A DNA stretch of 64,000 bases from Luidia sarsii (GCA_949987565.1 OX465110.1:12741456-12805455), one strand, 5' to 3'; numbered from the stretch's first letter, positions 9,885-22,377 are shown. The notes: generated by a model from the sequence alone, not told the origin. Made by a program: numbers and translations.

Positions 9885-11180
9885 ACATGAAGGCACAGAG
9901 GCAGAGAGGCAGAGAGGCGAAAAGGCAGAGAGGCAGAGAGGCGGAGAGGCAAAGATACAGAGAGTCGGAGAGGTGGAGAGGCAGAGAGGCAGAGAGGCGG
10001 AGAGGCGGAGAGGCTGAGAGGCAGAGAGGTGGAGAGGCAGAGAGGCAGAGAGGCGAAAAGGCAGAGAGGCAGAGAGGCGGAGAGGCAAAGATACAGAGAG
10101 TCGGAGAGGTGGAGAGGCAGAGAGGCAGAGAGGCGGAGAGGCGGAGAGGCGGAGAGGAGGAGAGGTGGAGAGGCAGAGAGGCGGAGAGAAGGAGAGGCGG
10201 AGAGACGGAGAGACAGAGAGATGAAGAGACGGAGAGGCGGAGAGGCGGAGAGGCGGAGAGGCAGAGAGGCAGAGAGGGAGAGAGGCAGAGAGGCAGAGAG
10301 GCAGAGAGGCAGAGAGGCGGAGAGGCAGAGAGGCGGAGAGGTGGAGAGGCAGAGAGGCAGAGAGGCAGAGAGGCAGAGAGGCAGAGAGGCAGAGAGGCAG
10401 AGAGACAGAGAGGTGGAGAGGCGGAGAGGCAGAGAGGCAGAGAGGCAGAGAGGCAGAGAGGCAGAGAGGCAGAGAGGTGGAGAGACAGAGAGGTGGAGAG
10501 GCAGAGAGGTGGAGAGGCAGAGATGCGGACAGGTGGAGAGGCGGAGAGGCGGAGAGACAGAGAGGCGGAGAGAGGCGGAGAGGCAGAGAGGCAGAGAGGC
10601 AGAGAGGCCGAGAGGAAGAGAAGCTGAGAGGCAGAGAGGCAGAGAGGCAGAGAGGCAGAGAGGCAGAGAGGCGGAGAGGCAGAGAGGCGGAGAGGTGGGA
10701 AGGCGGAGAGGCAGAGAGGAATAGAAGCTGAGAGGCAGAGAGGCAGAGAGACAGAGAGGCAGAGAGGCAGAGAGGCAGAGAGGCAGAGAGGCGGAGAGGC
10801 AGAGAGGCGGAGAGGTGGAGAGGCGGAGAGGTGGAGAGGCGGAGAGACAGAGAGGCAGAGAGGCAGAGAGGCAGAGAGGCAGAGAGGTAGAGAGGCAGAG
10901 AGGCGGAGAGGCAGAGAGGCGGAGAGGTGGAGAGGCGGAGAGACAGAGAGGCGGAGAGGCGGAGAGGCAGAGAGGCAGAGAGGCAGAGAGGCAGAGAGGC
11001 AGAGAGGCAGAGAGGCAGAGAGGCCGAGAGGAAGAGAAGCTGAGAGGCAGAGAGGCAGAGAGGCAGAGAGGCAGAGAGGCAGAGAGGAAGAGAGGAAGAG
11101 AGGAAGAGAGGCTGAGAGGCAGAGAGGCAGAGAGGCAGAGATGCAGAGAGGCAGAGAGGCAGATAGAGAGATAGAGAGAC
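9885..11180 (+). repeat. 1.3-kb array of 8-bp GGCAGAGA units
   Basis: Tandem GGCAGAGA with GGCGGAGA, GGTGGAGA and GGAAGAGA variants. A longer block from GGCAGAGAGGCGAAAAGGCA to ATACAGAGAGTCGGAGAGGT occurs twice (about 9903 and 10039), showing higher-order duplication. ORFs of about 460-500 residues on the minus strand arise only because the unit lacks stop codons. Confidence 0.95.
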
Positions 11181-11575
11181 CAAAACCTTCGCATAAAATG
11201 TTCACTCAGAGTGGCACGACCCATTCCAGGGAATGGTATGTGTTTTCGCCATCGTACCATTTCCATAGCCTCCGCGTCATAATGATGATTCCCATCGACG
11301 ACGCACGCTTGTGAGCACAAAAAGGAAATGCCTCGAGGTCGGGAGACTGATAGGAAGGCGCATACTCACGCCGGTATTAGCTGGAAAGAAGTGCGTATAT
11401 AATCCGGAGAAGCCATGAATTATCAAACGCGTTGCTTTATCTGTTATTCACGATGAAAATGTGTTTGTTGCCTTTGATTTTGCAGCTTGATTGAAACTAC
11501 GTCCAGCGGCAATTCGAACGCAACGCGCACCCAACAAACGTACATCAAACGCAACGGGGCGACCTTTTCAAATGC
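11181..11575. other. Unassigned sequence between two arrays
   Basis: Unique-looking sequence. No splice-bounded ORF or repeat pair recognised. Confidence 0.4.
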
Positions 11576-12140
11576 CTTGCTGTTTGCCTGTATACCGTCT
11601 TGCTGTATGTCTGTCTTGCTGTTTGTCTGTATGTCTGCCTGTCTGTCGGGCTATATATCTGTCTGTCTGTCTGCCTGGGCTGTCTGTCTGTCTGTCTGTC
11701 TGTCTTGCAGTCTACCTGTCTTGCAGTCTACCTGTCTTGCAGTCTGTCTATCTTGCTGTCTGTCTTGCTGTTTGCCTGTCTGTCTGTCTGTCTGTCTGTC
11801 TGGGATGTCTGTATATGTCTGTCTGTGTTTCTTGCAGTCTATCTGTCTAGCTGTCTTGCTGTCTGTCTATCTTGCTGTCTGTCTATCTTGCTGTTTGCCT
11901 GTATGCCCGTCTTGCTGTCTGTCTGACTTACTGATTGTCTGTCTTGCTGTTTGCCTGTCTGTCTGTCTGTCGGGCTGTCTATCTATCTTGCTGTCTGTCT
12001 ATCTTGATGTCTGTCTATCTTGATGTCTGTCTATCTTGCTGTCTGTCTATCTTGCTGTTTGTCTGTCTTGCTGTTTACCTGTCTGTCGGCCAGCCTGTCT
12101 GCATGTTTGTCTGTGTGTATCTGTCGGTCCATCCGTCTTT
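11576..12140 (+). repeat. TGTC/CTTGCTGTCTGTCTAT array
   Basis: Tandem TCTG tetranucleotide interspersed with a 16-bp higher-order unit CTTGCTGTCTGTCTAT. The Cys/Leu/Ser/Val-rich ORFs are artefacts. Confidence 0.9.
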
Positions 12141-12970
12141 CTTTTATTTTGATGTGGCCACGCCTGAGTCCCCCCTCCCTCCCGTCCGCCCTCCGACCAA
12201 AGAGGTGCAAACATGCCGACGACCTTTGCACGACCCAGCTAGAAGATGAAAAGAAAGAGGTGTATCAAGTCACGCCACGAGTGTCACATTCTATTTTACG
12301 CAGCGATCAGACATTACACGCCACACCAGCAGTGATTATCACCGCTCTCAATCAAAAGCCATTCTCCCCCATAAAAGAACCATAAACAAAGCTTTCAAAC
12401 ACTAAAACATCATCTGCCTGTCGGCTATATAAGTGCCCATATCGCTAAGAGGTTTTCGCACTTATCTTTTAGGCTGGCGACCGATCTTTTAGGTTTTGAA
12501 ACCGCGCAGCCTAAACGGCCTTTTTGGGGGTATAATAAGGTGACCGCATCCATTGGGTTGTTACTGGTCCGATATTGAAAGAAATCTTCACGATCGCTTC
12601 ACACATTCTTCGAAGTTCATCTTCAAACTTCTCATCCCAGCACACATCTCCCCCACCCTCCTGTCTTTATACTCTACAAAAGATGTTAGGCAACGGCTAA
12701 CCAACATTCCGATCGACATTCAACCTCTTGAAAATACGAAAGTACGATCATCAAATGCCTCAAATGTACTAAACTACTGCTTGCAGAATCATTCTTGCGA
12801 AAAGGCAAATACATATCCAGCAGACGAAATCAAGCTCAGCTCAACAGGGATTTATATCAACGGAACGGCCTATACAAGACTTCACGAGTACTGAGGTTCC
12901 TAGAAGGGGTTATTGGGATTAAAGCAAGGAATCTATTGCTATAGCATAATATGCCTTGTGCATATGTTGG
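12141..12970. other. Unassigned sequence
   Basis: An ORF of 113 codons (12553-12894, plus) is present, but it has no recognised domain, signal peptide or splice context. I do not call it a gene. Confidence 0.4.
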
Positions 12971-12974
12971 GTGA

Positions 12975-13735
12975 AATGACTGGTTATCAAAGCGAAACCC
13001 CAATTACCATTATCTTTTATGAAACGATCTACAGATACCAAGTTTTCAAAGCGAGACATCATTTGTTATTTCCTTTATAAAAAGATATGAACATGTCTGA
13101 ATTTCAAAGCGAGGAACCGACTGATATAGGCCCTATGCCTTGTGAAACAGATATGCTGGATAACATTAACTGGTTATCACAGCGAGACATCAATTGCCAA
13201 GACCTTTATGGAGCAGTTGATAAAATACCAAATTTTCAAAGCGAGACAACAATTGCTGATATAAAAATGCCTGAATTTCAAAGCGAGGAACCAACTGCTA
13301 CATGCCTTTAGTGAAGCAAATACATATTATGATGGATGAAATAACTGGTTAGCAGAGAGAGAGACAAATTGCCATTACCTTTATGAAACAGATAGGTTTG
13401 ATCAAATATGTCTGGTTTTCAAAGCAAGGCGCCAACTGCTCTTGCCTTTCTGTAACGAATATGAAAATATCTTACTTTTTTCGAGGCGGCAGTCATCATC
13501 TAAACGCCTTTGTGAAACAGAATGTTAGAAACAAAATCCCTGGTTATCAAAGCGAGACACGTATTGTCATAACCTCTATGAAACATAACTTTGATAACAT
13601 GTCAGGTTTTCAAAAGAAAGGTACCAACTGTACTGCTACTGCATCTGTGAAGCACGTAGTACACGGAAATGCCAGCATTTCGAAGCGCCAGTCGAGGCTG
13701 CAGTTGCTTTTGGCTTTATGTTAGATAAAATACAT
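12975..13735 (+). repeat. Degenerate tandem array built on CAAAGCGAGAC
   Basis: The core (T)TTTCAAAGCGAGACA/GGAACCAACTGC recurs near 12988, 13048, 13105, 13176, 13233, 13276, 13416, 13544 and 13606 at 43-71-bp spacings, with shared flanks such as CCTTTATGAAACAGATA. It is an old minisatellite, too diverged for its ORFs to be trusted. Confidence 0.65.
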
Positions 13736-13861
13736 GGTTTTTAAAGTGAGGGCCCATAGGTTCATGATTTTATGGAACAGTTACCTGGGTTGTTGTGTTT
13801 TTTTTAAGCAAGTACTATTGATGAGTATAGGGAGCTCCGGAGGAATGTGCTGCCGTGCCAG

Positions 13862-14150
13862 ACGCGATATTTTGTTTCCGTACCACATTTTCGCTATGGG
13901 CCCATATGTTTGTACACAAAGTATGAAGAATTGAGTCTCAGGTCACTCAGATTGTTCACGTACGTTGTATTCGCTGTGCAGAAAGCCTTATTGGCTGTGC
14001 AGAAAGCCTTATTGGCTGTGCAGAAAGCCTATGCCTAGCTTTACGTTCAACTGGTATAGCCCCCTCCCCCCACCCCGTAAATTGTTTGTGCAGAAACATA
14101 TGGGCCCATAGCGAATATATGTGGTACGGGGAAAAATCGCGTGCAGGACA
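13862..14150. mobile_element. Fold-back element with an internal 21-bp triplet repeat
   Basis: The left arm, CGCGATATTTTGTTTCCGTA then CCACATTTTCGCTATGGGCC then CATATGTTTGT, is inverted at 14089-14146 (AAACATATGGGCCCATAGCG ... TGTGGTACGGGG ... ATCGCG). Between the arms, TGTGCAGAAAGCCTTATTGGC occurs three times (the last diverged) at 13975-14035. Confidence 0.75.
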
Positions 14151-15140
14151 GGGGGAGCAGGACTCGGTCGCGACGACGAGACGGATTTGCTCAAGCCGTT
14201 CATTGCCGATGTTCCTCTACACACATTGATCGCATATAACGTCCCGTCCATTTCTGACCGCGGGGCCCATTTCATTCCATCGAACAATCCCGAGGTCTGG
14301 TTGAGGACCTTTTAAGAATCCCCCCCCCCGTCATTTACGACCACTATGAACTCGCGGAGACGAAGTATCATCTGCCATTATCGCTCAGATCAGTGAGAGG
14401 GCGGGGAAAGTATCCCAGAGGCAAAACACCAACAAGCGGACTGAAGAACGATTTACTTTAATGCAGTCTACTTGGCCGTGGTCGTAAAAAGCTCGCAAGC
14501 AGAAGCACATCGTTCGAACTTGGAGCTGCCGTATTTGTTACGAGACTGCCCGTATAGCTAGCTCAAGCTGCACGCCGCCCGGCCGGTGGCCGTGCAGGTT
14601 AATACACCGAACAGCTTAGGCCTTCGTCTCATCAGTAGTGTGTGGTTGATGATTCGAATACCATTTTGCTGAAAGTTGTCACTGCGTGCATTGGCCGAAT
14701 CATGGAGAACATCATTCTCTCGCATGTTTATTGTTCCAAAGTGGTAATTGCCCTTTTGCAATGGAGTGTTTTTCATTTTCTACTTTTGTCTCAGTGTTTC
14801 GATCCCATCGTTTTTTGGGGGATTGTACACCCTGTGTCCTTTCTTTGTATTGATTTAATCAGATGTAGAGATAAGCCTTGTGTAGTGTGAAATAGTTGCT
14901 CGCTTGCGCGAGACAAAGTAGCCTCTATTTCGGCACAGTCCAGCGAATTACTTAGTTCCATTTATTTTGTTTAGCCCCTTGATATCAACCGATCATCTAT
15001 TTTCCATTTTATTTTGACTTGCTTAACCTCTTTTTTTGTCATCTCAAATGTAAATGTTTTGTTCTTAATTTATAAGATAAAATATATTTTGCAATGACCT
15101 CCTTGCCACTTTGTTTTTGCCTGAGTTGTAAATAAAGGTT
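14151..15140. other. Unassigned sequence
   Basis: No supported gene. A short open stretch at 14121-14315 contains the tripeptide run SDRGAHF, which recalls retroelement integrases, but nothing else supports it. 14940-15140 is AT-rich with an AATAAA word at 15131. Confidence 0.4.
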
Positions 15141-15159
15141 ATTTGCAAAATTCAAATTC

Positions 15160-15570
15160 TATCTCATCTCTGTCTCTCCCCAAAATGTATGTGTGTCTGA
15201 CTGTCTGTCTTCCTGTCTGGGTCTCTCTGTGTCTCAATCTCCACCCTAGCTCTCCGTCTCCCTCCCCGCTGTCTGTCCATCTCTCACGCACTGTCTGCCA
15301 TCTGCTGACGTCTCTCCTCTCCTCCCATTTCTCTGCTTGCACATTGTGTGTATCTTGCTTCCATCCTGCATCAGATAATAGCCAGAGAGACGAAGAGACT
15401 GAGATATAGAAACGGAGAGTAGGCATAAGCATAAACAGATCTCTCTGGCTATATCTTCATCTGCCTCTCTGTCTCTCTATCGCCCGTTTTCTCCGACTGA
15501 TTGTCTCGGCCTCGCCATCCAAACTCTATTCCTCTGTCTCATTGTCTCTCCGCCTCGTTTCATCATATCT
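15160..15570. repeat. CT-rich simple sequence
   Basis: Loose TCTCTGTCTCTC tract, pyrimidine on the plus strand, interrupted by GAGAGACGAAGAGACTGAG at about 15385. Confidence 0.7.
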
Positions 15571-16244
15571 ACCAGTCTTTCCGTATCCTACACCATGCAG
15601 TCTTTTTGTTTTCTTTTGGAAACTCGGGTTTTCTAGTCAACGGGTCGACCCATCATCGAAGAATTCAGGAATCAAAATACTGAGAGCAAATTCAACACCC
15701 TCGCCCTCCCCTACGGGAGTTTGTAATTACATCCTTGAGCCGTCGTCCTTACTCACTATAACGCCCTAAGCCCTAATAAGTCAATCCGTGCACGTCAAGA
15801 CTGTTACACGAGTAAAGAAAACAAAAGTAGAGGGGGGAAATCCCTCTGTTGATCCCTGTTCAGATAATACCCCACAGCGCGTGCCAACAACCTGAATGCA
15901 TGGGCGCTCGGACAGTGAATCTGCATACGATACTCCTGCATTTAATTACAGACGATGGAAGGTTCACATTTGGCGGCGCAACTGTTTTAGCGCTAAAATT
16001 AATGTGGGGCTACTTTGCCGAGAAGAAATGAAAAAGAGCTAATTAGGACGTCAAATGTATGAATATTTAAAGGAAGAGATTGCGGCTTGTAAGTTCTCTA
16101 AAACTAAATAATTACCCTTGCTGCAGCAGTCACCGTGGCTTGCCCATTGGCTGTATACTACTGCCAAACTGGTCGACCACAGTGATCGTGCAGCTGGATA
16201 TAGGCTGGTGTGCAGTGTTTGCTGGAGAGGTGGCTTGGGGGCCC

Positions 16245-16520
16245 ATAGCAAGGTCTTTCTTGATATCTATGCAAATTAATTGTATGCATCGAACTGAAAG
16301 CGAGGCCCTGGGCGCTAGATTTCACAAGATATAAATATGTTGTTCCCCGCTGCTTTTTGGTCTTTTCTTGACATATTCTTCCAACAAAATCGAGCGTTAT
16401 CTTTAGGCAATAGGAACAACTGTCAATCAGGCCCCTTGGATGTACCGCCATCTTGGAAATCACCCATAGCCTCGTTTTGGGCTCAATGCATAAAATTTGC
16501 ATAAATATTAAGAGAGGCCT
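16245..16520. mobile_element. Probable small inverted-repeat element
   Basis: TATCTATGCAAATTAATTGT then ATGCATCGAACTGAAAGCGAG near 16262 pairs with the inverted CTCGTTTTGGGCTCAATGCA then TAAAATTTGCATAAATATTA near 16472. The arms are about 45 bp and imperfect. Confidence 0.45.
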
Positions 16521-17254
16521 ATTGGATTATCATTCCCGAAATCCACGACCTTTCTCACGCAGCACTGGCCAGGTGACATCGAGAGGAGCATCACAAGATG
16601 TGACATTCGGTCACTGTGCGTGCGGTAAAAACTAAAATTGGCAATGAATGCATCGGCAACACACACAAACGACGCATTCGAATCCCTATACATGATCAGA
16701 TTGACCGTGGGAGGGGGGATACGAACGACACCGTAAAAACAGATGCATGTGTTATTGGTGTATAGTCTAAGGGGAAAGGAATCAACGTGAATCCAAACCA
16801 AAGTAGAAAAGGACCAGCCGGCAACTGCAAATGATCATTGGGTATAAAAAAATACACGATCCTGTATACCATACCAAGATATTTCCCTAGATCTTTGTTT
16901 TAAAGCTGTTTTCACTTTGCAGCGTAATATTTCAACTGTGTCGTGCATGTTGTGAATCGGGTTTTTTTTTCTGAGGGCTGACATTTTGAGAGTGCAGCGA
17001 TTGGTGGCGTTTCACACGGAAGCATAAGGGAAGACGTCAGTATGTGCGTGGGCGGATAATAGCACGCGGTATATAATATTGGGATTATTTTCGGATTTGT
17101 CTACGCGTGCACAAAGTAACGGATTATCGCATAAGACCGTCACTCGACTAGTGCATTTTCCAGGCTCAACTTGCGGTCATCCACCATCGGGTAGGCATCA
17201 TGCCAGCGCGATCGGATGTTCCCTCGTGGTTAGCACGTAGCTTGTTTGGCCGAG

Positions 17255-17695
17255 AATTCAGACGAGAAAGAGACAAAGTGAAACAGGGAGAGCGAGAGAG
17301 AGAAAGAGAGAGAGACCGAGAGAGACCGCTCGAGAGATTGGAGAGAGAAAGAGAGAGAGGATGAGTGAAAGGGAGAGAAGAGCGAAAAAGAGACGAAGAC
17401 AGAGAGACAAAGTGATAGAGAGACCGAGAGACAGAGATATATACAAAGGGACAGAGAGACAGACAGACAGACAGAAAGAAAGACAGACAGACAGACAGAC
17501 AGACAGAGGGGGCAAGAGAGAAACAGAGGGGGCAAGAGAGAAACAGAGAGAGGAGAGAGGCAGGGAGTGAGAAGAGAGACGGAAAGAGAGAAACAGAAAG
17601 ACAGATCCAGAGGCAGAAAGGGAGTAGAGGTGAGACAGAAAGAAAAAGCAGGAGAAAGGGAGAGAAAAGAGAGAGCGAGGTCGATAGGCGTTATA
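17255..17695 (+). repeat. GA/GACA purine microsatellite
   Basis: GAGAGA and GACAGACAGACAGA tracts, with a direct duplication of GGGGGCAAGAGAGAAACAGA at 17508-17545. Confidence 0.9.
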
Positions 17696-17884
17696 GGTGA
17701 GTGCGTGCATGGGGAGAGAGGCTGCCCTCTGCCCAACTCCCATGGCCGGCGGGCAACCTGGAATACCAACCCCCCCTTAATAAGGACGAGTAGTGATGCA
17801 CCTGTGCCAAATCTGCGTAGCAAAGCCTCGAGCTACTGTTCCAAACACCTTTTATGGCTGTGTCCATTATTTTGGACATGAGGT

Positions 17885-18238
17885 ATTCGGACATGAGAGA
17901 GAGAGGGAGAGAGGAGAGAGAGAGAGGGATGAGAGAAGGGGAGAGAGGGAGAGAGGGAGGGAGGCGTGATATAGGATAGAGAGGGGGAGGGGTGATATAG
18001 GAGAGAGAGAGAGAGAGTGGGAGAGAGAGAGAAGGAGGGGCAGAGGGGGAATAGGGGAGAGAGGGGGGAAAGAGGGGAAAGAGGGAGAGAGAGGTGTGGA
18101 GGGCCGAGAGAGAAAAGGGAGAGAGAGGGAGAGAGGGAGAGAGGGAGAGAGGGAGAGATAGAGGTGGAAGAAGAGAGGGTGATGAAGAGAGAGAGGAGAG
18201 AGGGAGAGGGGAGAGAGGGGAGAGAGAGAGGATTATTC
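17885..18238 (+). repeat. GAGAGG purine microsatellite
   Basis: GAGAGGGAGAGAGG-type tract, purine on the plus strand. Confidence 0.9.
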
Positions 18239-18679
18239 TGGGGAAGAATGGAAATGGGTTGGGGAGAGAGGCGCCCGAACTCGCCCCCAACCCCGCAGGA
18301 GGCCGCAGAAGTTGAAAAAGGGGTTGTTCAACCTATATCGCCCCCTCGAGTGTGACAAAAGCACTGGACATCGACATCACCACGGGGATTTATTCTTATT
18401 AATTCAGGGAAGGGGAGAGGGGGCAAAAAAGAACAGCTTTCGCCGATAGTATAGGTGTCATCGGTTCAGACTCGCGTTGTGTATGTGGCCGTGGAGGGAA
18501 GATCCAAATTTAATTAAGATTCTTGTATCTGTGCCGGGGATAGAGCTTGACGCTATCCATTTTGAAGTCACCCTAAAGTTAAACAAAACCTCAGTCCATC
18601 AGCACCTGCGGCCGAAGGGAATATGTCTTTGCAGCGAGCCGACGAGTTAATTTTAAGACGCGGTCAATCTGGTTCTTTT

Positions 18680-18780
18680 TGTCATGGTATGGTCATTTCT
18701 GATGAAAACATATAAGAAGCATGTTGTGCTTTGTGTAAATATACACAAATCATGTTATGCTTTGTGTATAATTTACCTGG
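18680..18780 (+). repeat. Two-copy short tandem repeat
   Basis: CATGTTGTGCTTTGTGTAAA and CATGTTATGCTTTGTGTATA lie next to each other, an imperfect tandem duplication of about 32 bp. Confidence 0.55.
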
Positions 18781-18876
18781 TTCACATCTTTATTCTTCAT
18801 TTGTTCGTGAAGAACTGTGCGGTGACGTCATCTTCACATGACTACACCCCCCTGCCATCTCGGATGACAAAAACGC

Positions 18877-19392
18877 GCCGTGTGTCCGCGCGCGTAATTC
18901 GTTTCCCAGGATGGGAAAGGCCATCATTAACATAAACGCGCGCTATTGGTTGCATTTTTTTTCTAGACATGGTGAATTATTGATGATAAATGTGTGCACC
19001 GACATCTTTAGCACACGCTTGTGGTGTAATATACATGTACATGTATACTAGTTACATTATGTAGGCCGACACACACAATGTATACTGTACATTACCCAGT
19101 ATACCCACGTACTGTACATTACCCTAATACCCATGGTTTACACATGTATACCATGTACATTACCCAGTATACCCATGTATACCCATGCATACCCATGTAG
19201 ATTACCCATGTATTACCCATGTATATGTACTAACCCACCCAAATCAAGATTTGGGTGGATAAGTGGAATAATTATCATGAATAGTTCATCATGCGTGTAG
19301 ACAAAATGCAACCAATATCGTGCCTTTATGCTGATGATGGCCTTTCCTGTCCTGGGAAAAAAATTACGTTGTCCGCGTGGCGCCTGACTAGC
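18877..19392. mobile_element. Long imperfect inverted-repeat element
   Basis: The left arm (TCCGCGCGCGTAATTCGTTT, CCCAGGATGGGAAAGGCCAT, CATTAACATAAACGCGCGCT, ATTGGTTGCATTTT) is inverted on the right (AAAATGCAACCAATATCGTG, CCTTTATGCTGATGATGGCC, TTTCCTGTCCTGGG, AATTACGTTGTCCGCG), with arms of about 110 bp. The centre (19030-19230) is a drifting tandem of TACCCATGTATAC words. Confidence 0.75.
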
Positions 19393-19417
19393 CAATAAGC
19401 GGCTTTCCGCTGAAACT

Positions 19418-19426
19418 CTATAGATG
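19418..19426 (+). repeat. Left target-site duplication of the LINE
   Basis: CTATAGATG, identical to 25492-25500 on the other side of the non-LTR retrotransposon. Confidence 0.75.
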
Positions 19427-19911
19427 TCCTGGGTATGACATAAAACTGCATCCGGTAGTAAGGCACCAGTTCGGGAGATCAGGAGTTGTGGGGAATGTGG
19501 AGTTACCCCTTAGTTACCATTACTCCCAGGTCTGCTCTGGCCCAGAGCAGTAGTACCTGTTTGGGCCCCGGTTATGGGTTAAATAACATCCCCATGTGAC
19601 AGTACAGTACGGGTTGTCGGCGGTATATATAACTGGCTCTCCCACCAAGTTTCTCTTGGCGAGGATCGAGGGTGTGTGGACTCCCAGCAGGACTAAAACC
19701 AATACCTGTTAAAGGGCGGATGAACTCTCTCTTGAGTCAACGGCCATCCATACCTGGAGAGGAGATAGTCACCACCAGGTTATCTTGCCTACCGAAACAC
19801 AATGATGAGTGCTAAACCTAATTCCATACCGGATCGGTCGAGGCCCGGGTCAAAAACGGCCGCGTCCCCCACTGTGCACAGCAGGGTGAGGTCGCAAAGT
19901 ATGCTACTGGT

Positions 19912-20697
19912 GTGCAAGCTTTGAAACTGGCTAAAGACGAACTTTGCATTGGCACATGGAATGTCAGAACTCTACATGCCGATGGAAAGGTGAACGAACT
20001 GGAATATGAATTGGACAACTATAAGTGGAATATTCTTGGAATAGCAGAAATGAGATGGACAAATTCTGGAAAAACAATCACTGACAATGGACACAAACTT
20101 TGGTACAGTGGTGATGATAAACGTCATGATAAAGGTGTGGGATTTCTGGTGCATAAAGATTCCACCAGAACAGTACTGGAATGCGAACCTATTTCTAACA
20201 GGATAATTCGTATTCAGTTAAATGCACATCCAAGAAATATATCAATAATAAAAATTATTTTATGCTCCAACAACAGACTATAGTGACAGTGAAATTGAAG
20301 ACTTTTATGATGAAGTGGAATTAACACTACTAAAAATTGCAAAGAAAGACATTCTCATAGTGCAAGGAGACTGGAATGTTAAAATTGGAAGTGATGCTTA
20401 CAAAGATTGGGCTGGAACAGCTGGGAAATTTGGTGTTGGAACAACGAATAAAAGAGGTCTTCGCCTTCTGGAATTTGCACGTTCACACAGTATGGTCATA
20501 ATAAATACCAAGTACAAGCACAAACCATCAAGAAAAACAACATGGACATCACCGGATGGGTTAACTAAAAATCAAATTGATTATTATATTGATCGATAAG
20601 AAATGCTCCGGCAGTATATATGGAAGTAGAACTAGAACATTCCCTGGTGCTGACATTGGAAGTGATCACAATCTTCTAATGGCAACCCTCAAACTGA
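19912..20697 (+). pseudogene. LINE endonuclease domain (frameshifted)
   Basis: First part LCIGTWNVRTLHADGKVNEL to 20260. A frameshift there leads into YAPTTDYSDSEIEDFYDEVE, then ILIVQGDWNVKIGSDAY and LTKNQIDYYI. A second frame carries GADIGSDHNLLMATLKLKL near 20650-20697. These are the catalytic and fold motifs of the exonuclease-endonuclease-phosphatase family used by LINEs to nick target DNA. Two frameshifts and stops break it. Confidence 0.8.
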
Positions 20698-20791
20698 AAT
20701 TGAGAAACAAGCCGAAACCATTCTCAAACTTAAAGAATTAAATACAATACAGTGCTGCTGAAAGACGCAAGTATTAAAGAAAATTACACGA

Positions 20792-21249
20792 TTGCAATTG
20801 GAGGTACTGAGATTTGAACCATTAATGGAAATGACGGGTGTGCAGGAAATGACCGATTTGTTCACAGAAACAGTGAATGGAGCTGCACTAAAAACTCTAG
20901 GAAAGGAAAAGAAGATGAAACAACCATGGATGAATCCGGAAATATTGAAGAAATGTGACAAGAGAAGAGCACGAAAAGCTAACAAGTTTGAAAGTGAAGA
21001 AAACATCAAAATGTATCAAGAAGCTGACATACAGGTGAGGAAAGAGATCAGAAAAGCTAAAGAAGAATTCTTACAAGACAGATGCTTGGAAATTCAGAAA
21101 GATATGGAGAATAATAACACTAAAATGGCATTTGATATTGCTAAACGGCTGACAGCAGAGAAAACGGCAAAAACATCAGTCATAGAAGATGCAAATGGTA
21201 ATCTTTTAATAGAAAGCTCCAAGATTCAGGACAGATGAACTGAATATAT
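20792..21249 (+). pseudogene. LINE inter-domain linker, 5' side of the insertion
   Basis: Lys/Glu-rich peptide (KKMKQPWMNPEILKKCDKRR, then ARKANKFESEENIKMYQEAD) typical of the region between endonuclease and RT. It ends in IQDR, a TGA in place of the expected Trp codon, then TEY. The reading frame resumes after the DNA transposon at 23829 with EELYNYPISTDV. Confidence 0.7.
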
Positions 21250-22377
21250 GTGACCTGGAATAACAGCATGAGGTATATCCCACCAAAACACTTTTCGAGT
21301 AAACAACGCCTGAAGTCAAAGTATCTTCACAATTCGATTAAAAAATCATTTTTTTTGTTTTGTATTTTCGGAAAGGTAATGTATCAGAAGATGTTATGTC
21401 CAAAGGATTTTTACAAAATCTGTCTCGAAATGTTGAAAAAATTAGGATTTTGGGGGAGTGTTTGTGTACTGTTTTCAAGAAAGACTTTTCCTGCTTAGCA
21501 GATTTTCGCGCTTAAGCGGCTCTATGAAATTGGGTCCTGATTATTAGAAGACCGTACGCAGACGGTCCTGACAGTAATTGGAAATAATGACGTGGATCAG
21601 CAGGTGCAAAGTTACGTTGCTTTAAAGAAGGCATAGGTATACACTTTTTTGACAACTGTATTGCGCTTATGAATAACTGAGCGTTCTGAACTTTGGTTAA
21701 GAAAGGAGAAGGGAATAGAAATCGTATTAATGTTTTCATCTTCATTATGTTGGAAATAATAACCAAGAGTCCAAATAATTATGAGGTCATTATATTTCAT
21801 AAAAAATTGTTACTTTGAGCACAATTCACGTGACATGAATTTAAAGGTACCTGCTTGGAAAGAACTCGTTACTGTCACTTTATCAGCTGCCACGTAACAT
21901 GGGTGTAAAGTTGTGGTTTTCCCCTTGCGATTTAGAACACGATTTTTGTCAACCATTAAATTTGCTGCTTCCCTCAATCTATATGATATCCGAATTTGTA
22001 CCGTTTGATCAATGATCATCAGCTTCGGGTGGTCTTCAATAATAATGTGTCAGTGTAATGCGTCACTTGACATTAAAGCTGCATTATTTTAACTGGGAAG
22101 AGTTATCGTATTGTACATGTTGCTTCAGGTTGAAACTTTGCTTGAATTTAAAATCGACAATATTAAAGGTAAAATTTAACTGACATGACAAGATTTCCAC
22201 GTCAAACCTCACTAACATTTTCACTTGAACAATGTTGTACATGCATGCCATTGTACTGCGCCATGCATAATAATTATGGCTTACGGAAGTATTTTAGTGT
22301 GCTGCACCCTTTACTCGCGACGAAATCCAAAAGCCCGCCGCCAACGGCCATGCCCCGTAATTTTAATCGGGTTCGCT

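Noticed and set aside
9801..11320. Minus-strand ORFs of 460-500 codons rich in Leu, Ser and Pro
   Set aside because: Artefact of the 8-bp GGCAGAGA array, open in all three frames.
12553..12894. 113-codon plus-strand ORF
   Set aside because: No recognised domain, no splice-site support and ordinary composition; consistent with chance.
12975..13735. CRISPR-like array of CAAAGCGAGAC repeats
   Set aside because: Repeats are diverged, spacing is irregular, no cas-like genes are present and the DNA is clearly eukaryotic.
14121..14315. Possible integrase fragment (SDRGAHF)
   Set aside because: Only seven residues resemble the family, with no catalytic Asp/Glu context, zinc finger or retroelement neighbours.
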